A stretch of DNA of 6,471 bases, taken from Chromatiales bacterium (GTDB lineage: Bacteria > Pseudomonadota > Gammaproteobacteria > UBA6429 > Thiohalophilaceae). The notes beneath the pieces are model-generated. The model did no database searches, was not told the DNA's origin, and was given only the letters and a program-made list of their open reading frames with translations. The position numbers and the translations under genes were made by a program. The stretch covers positions 1 through 6,471 of the forward strand of contig JALUTJ010000044.1 in the NCBI GenBank assembly GCA_027057985.1, written 5' to 3'. Within the stretch, counting starts at the first letter, position 1. Each line of letters begins with the position of its first letter. Positions 6,342-6,471 of the stretch are shown in pieces.

Positions 6342-6471
6342 CTAGTTCTTCTTATGTAAGGCATTAAAGGGGCGAGGTATGGCCCGTAACTGTTCCAGTG
6401 CCTTTTCCAGTTTAAAGCGTCGCATTGGCCAGATATTGTCGATATAGCGTTTAACATCCCGGGTAATAAAA
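6342..6471 (-). CDS. C-terminal end of an unidentified protein (runs off the right edge)
   Basis: The last 42 codons of a minus-strand reading frame enter from the right edge and end with TAG at 6344-6342. The visible residues (starting FITRDVKRYIDNIWPMRRFK and ending RPFNALHKKN) are basic and probably helical. They do not identify a family. The stop is followed at once, in the same frame, by the GTG of the lipase-like gene. The fragment may therefore be the end of a separate upstream operon gene, or the N-terminal part of one larger protein that a TAG has split from its lipase domain. Base 6471 belongs to the preceding codon. Confidence 0.55.
   Translation of the reverse strand, partial: FITRDVKRYIDNIWPMRRFKLEKALEQLRAIPRPFNALHKKN

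Noticed and set aside
1..6471. tRNA, rRNA, CRISPR array, transposase or integrase
   Set aside because: I looked for cloverleaf-like ends, regularly spaced direct repeats and recombinase motifs and saw none.

Overview
The window looks like chromosomal DNA of a gammaproteobacterium of moderate G+C content. The glycolate oxidase proteins align closely, from memory, with the E. coli GlcD/E/F proteins, and hslR is also of the gammaproteobacterial type. I cannot place it to genus from this stretch alone.

Left half (1-3279, minus strand): glcD, glcE and glcF run in the order D-E-F with 1-2 base gaps, so they form one tight operon. GlcF is cut by the left edge after 240 codons. Together they encode the three-subunit, FAD- and iron-sulfur-dependent glycolate dehydrogenase that oxidises glycolate to glyoxylate. 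No glc regulator and no glcG/glcB/glcA appear inside the window.

Middle (3280-4671, plus strand): a gap of only 34 bases separates glcD from the divergent hslR (S4-type heat-shock RNA-binding protein). hslR overlaps a Nudix hydrolase by one base (TAATG). After a 126-base gap with a promoter-like element and a strong ribosome binding site comes a thioredoxin-fold protein with a WCGPC active site and a short charged C-terminal tail.

4672-4878 is non-coding. It holds a compact hairpin-rich repeat-like element of about 104 bases, then a strong intrinsic terminator that probably serves the converging transcription from both sides.

Right part (4879-6471, minus strand) is accessory in character. 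It contains the last 42 codons of an unidentified gene; then, directly after its TAG stop and in the same frame, a GTG-started alpha/beta-hydrolase (lipase/esterase-like, AHSQG nucleophile elbow); then, overlapping by one base (TAATG), an A+T-richer gene of unknown family encoding 216 residues. This arrangement suggests, but does not prove, a secreted lipase-type toxin followed by its immunity protein. It is the most interesting part of the window.
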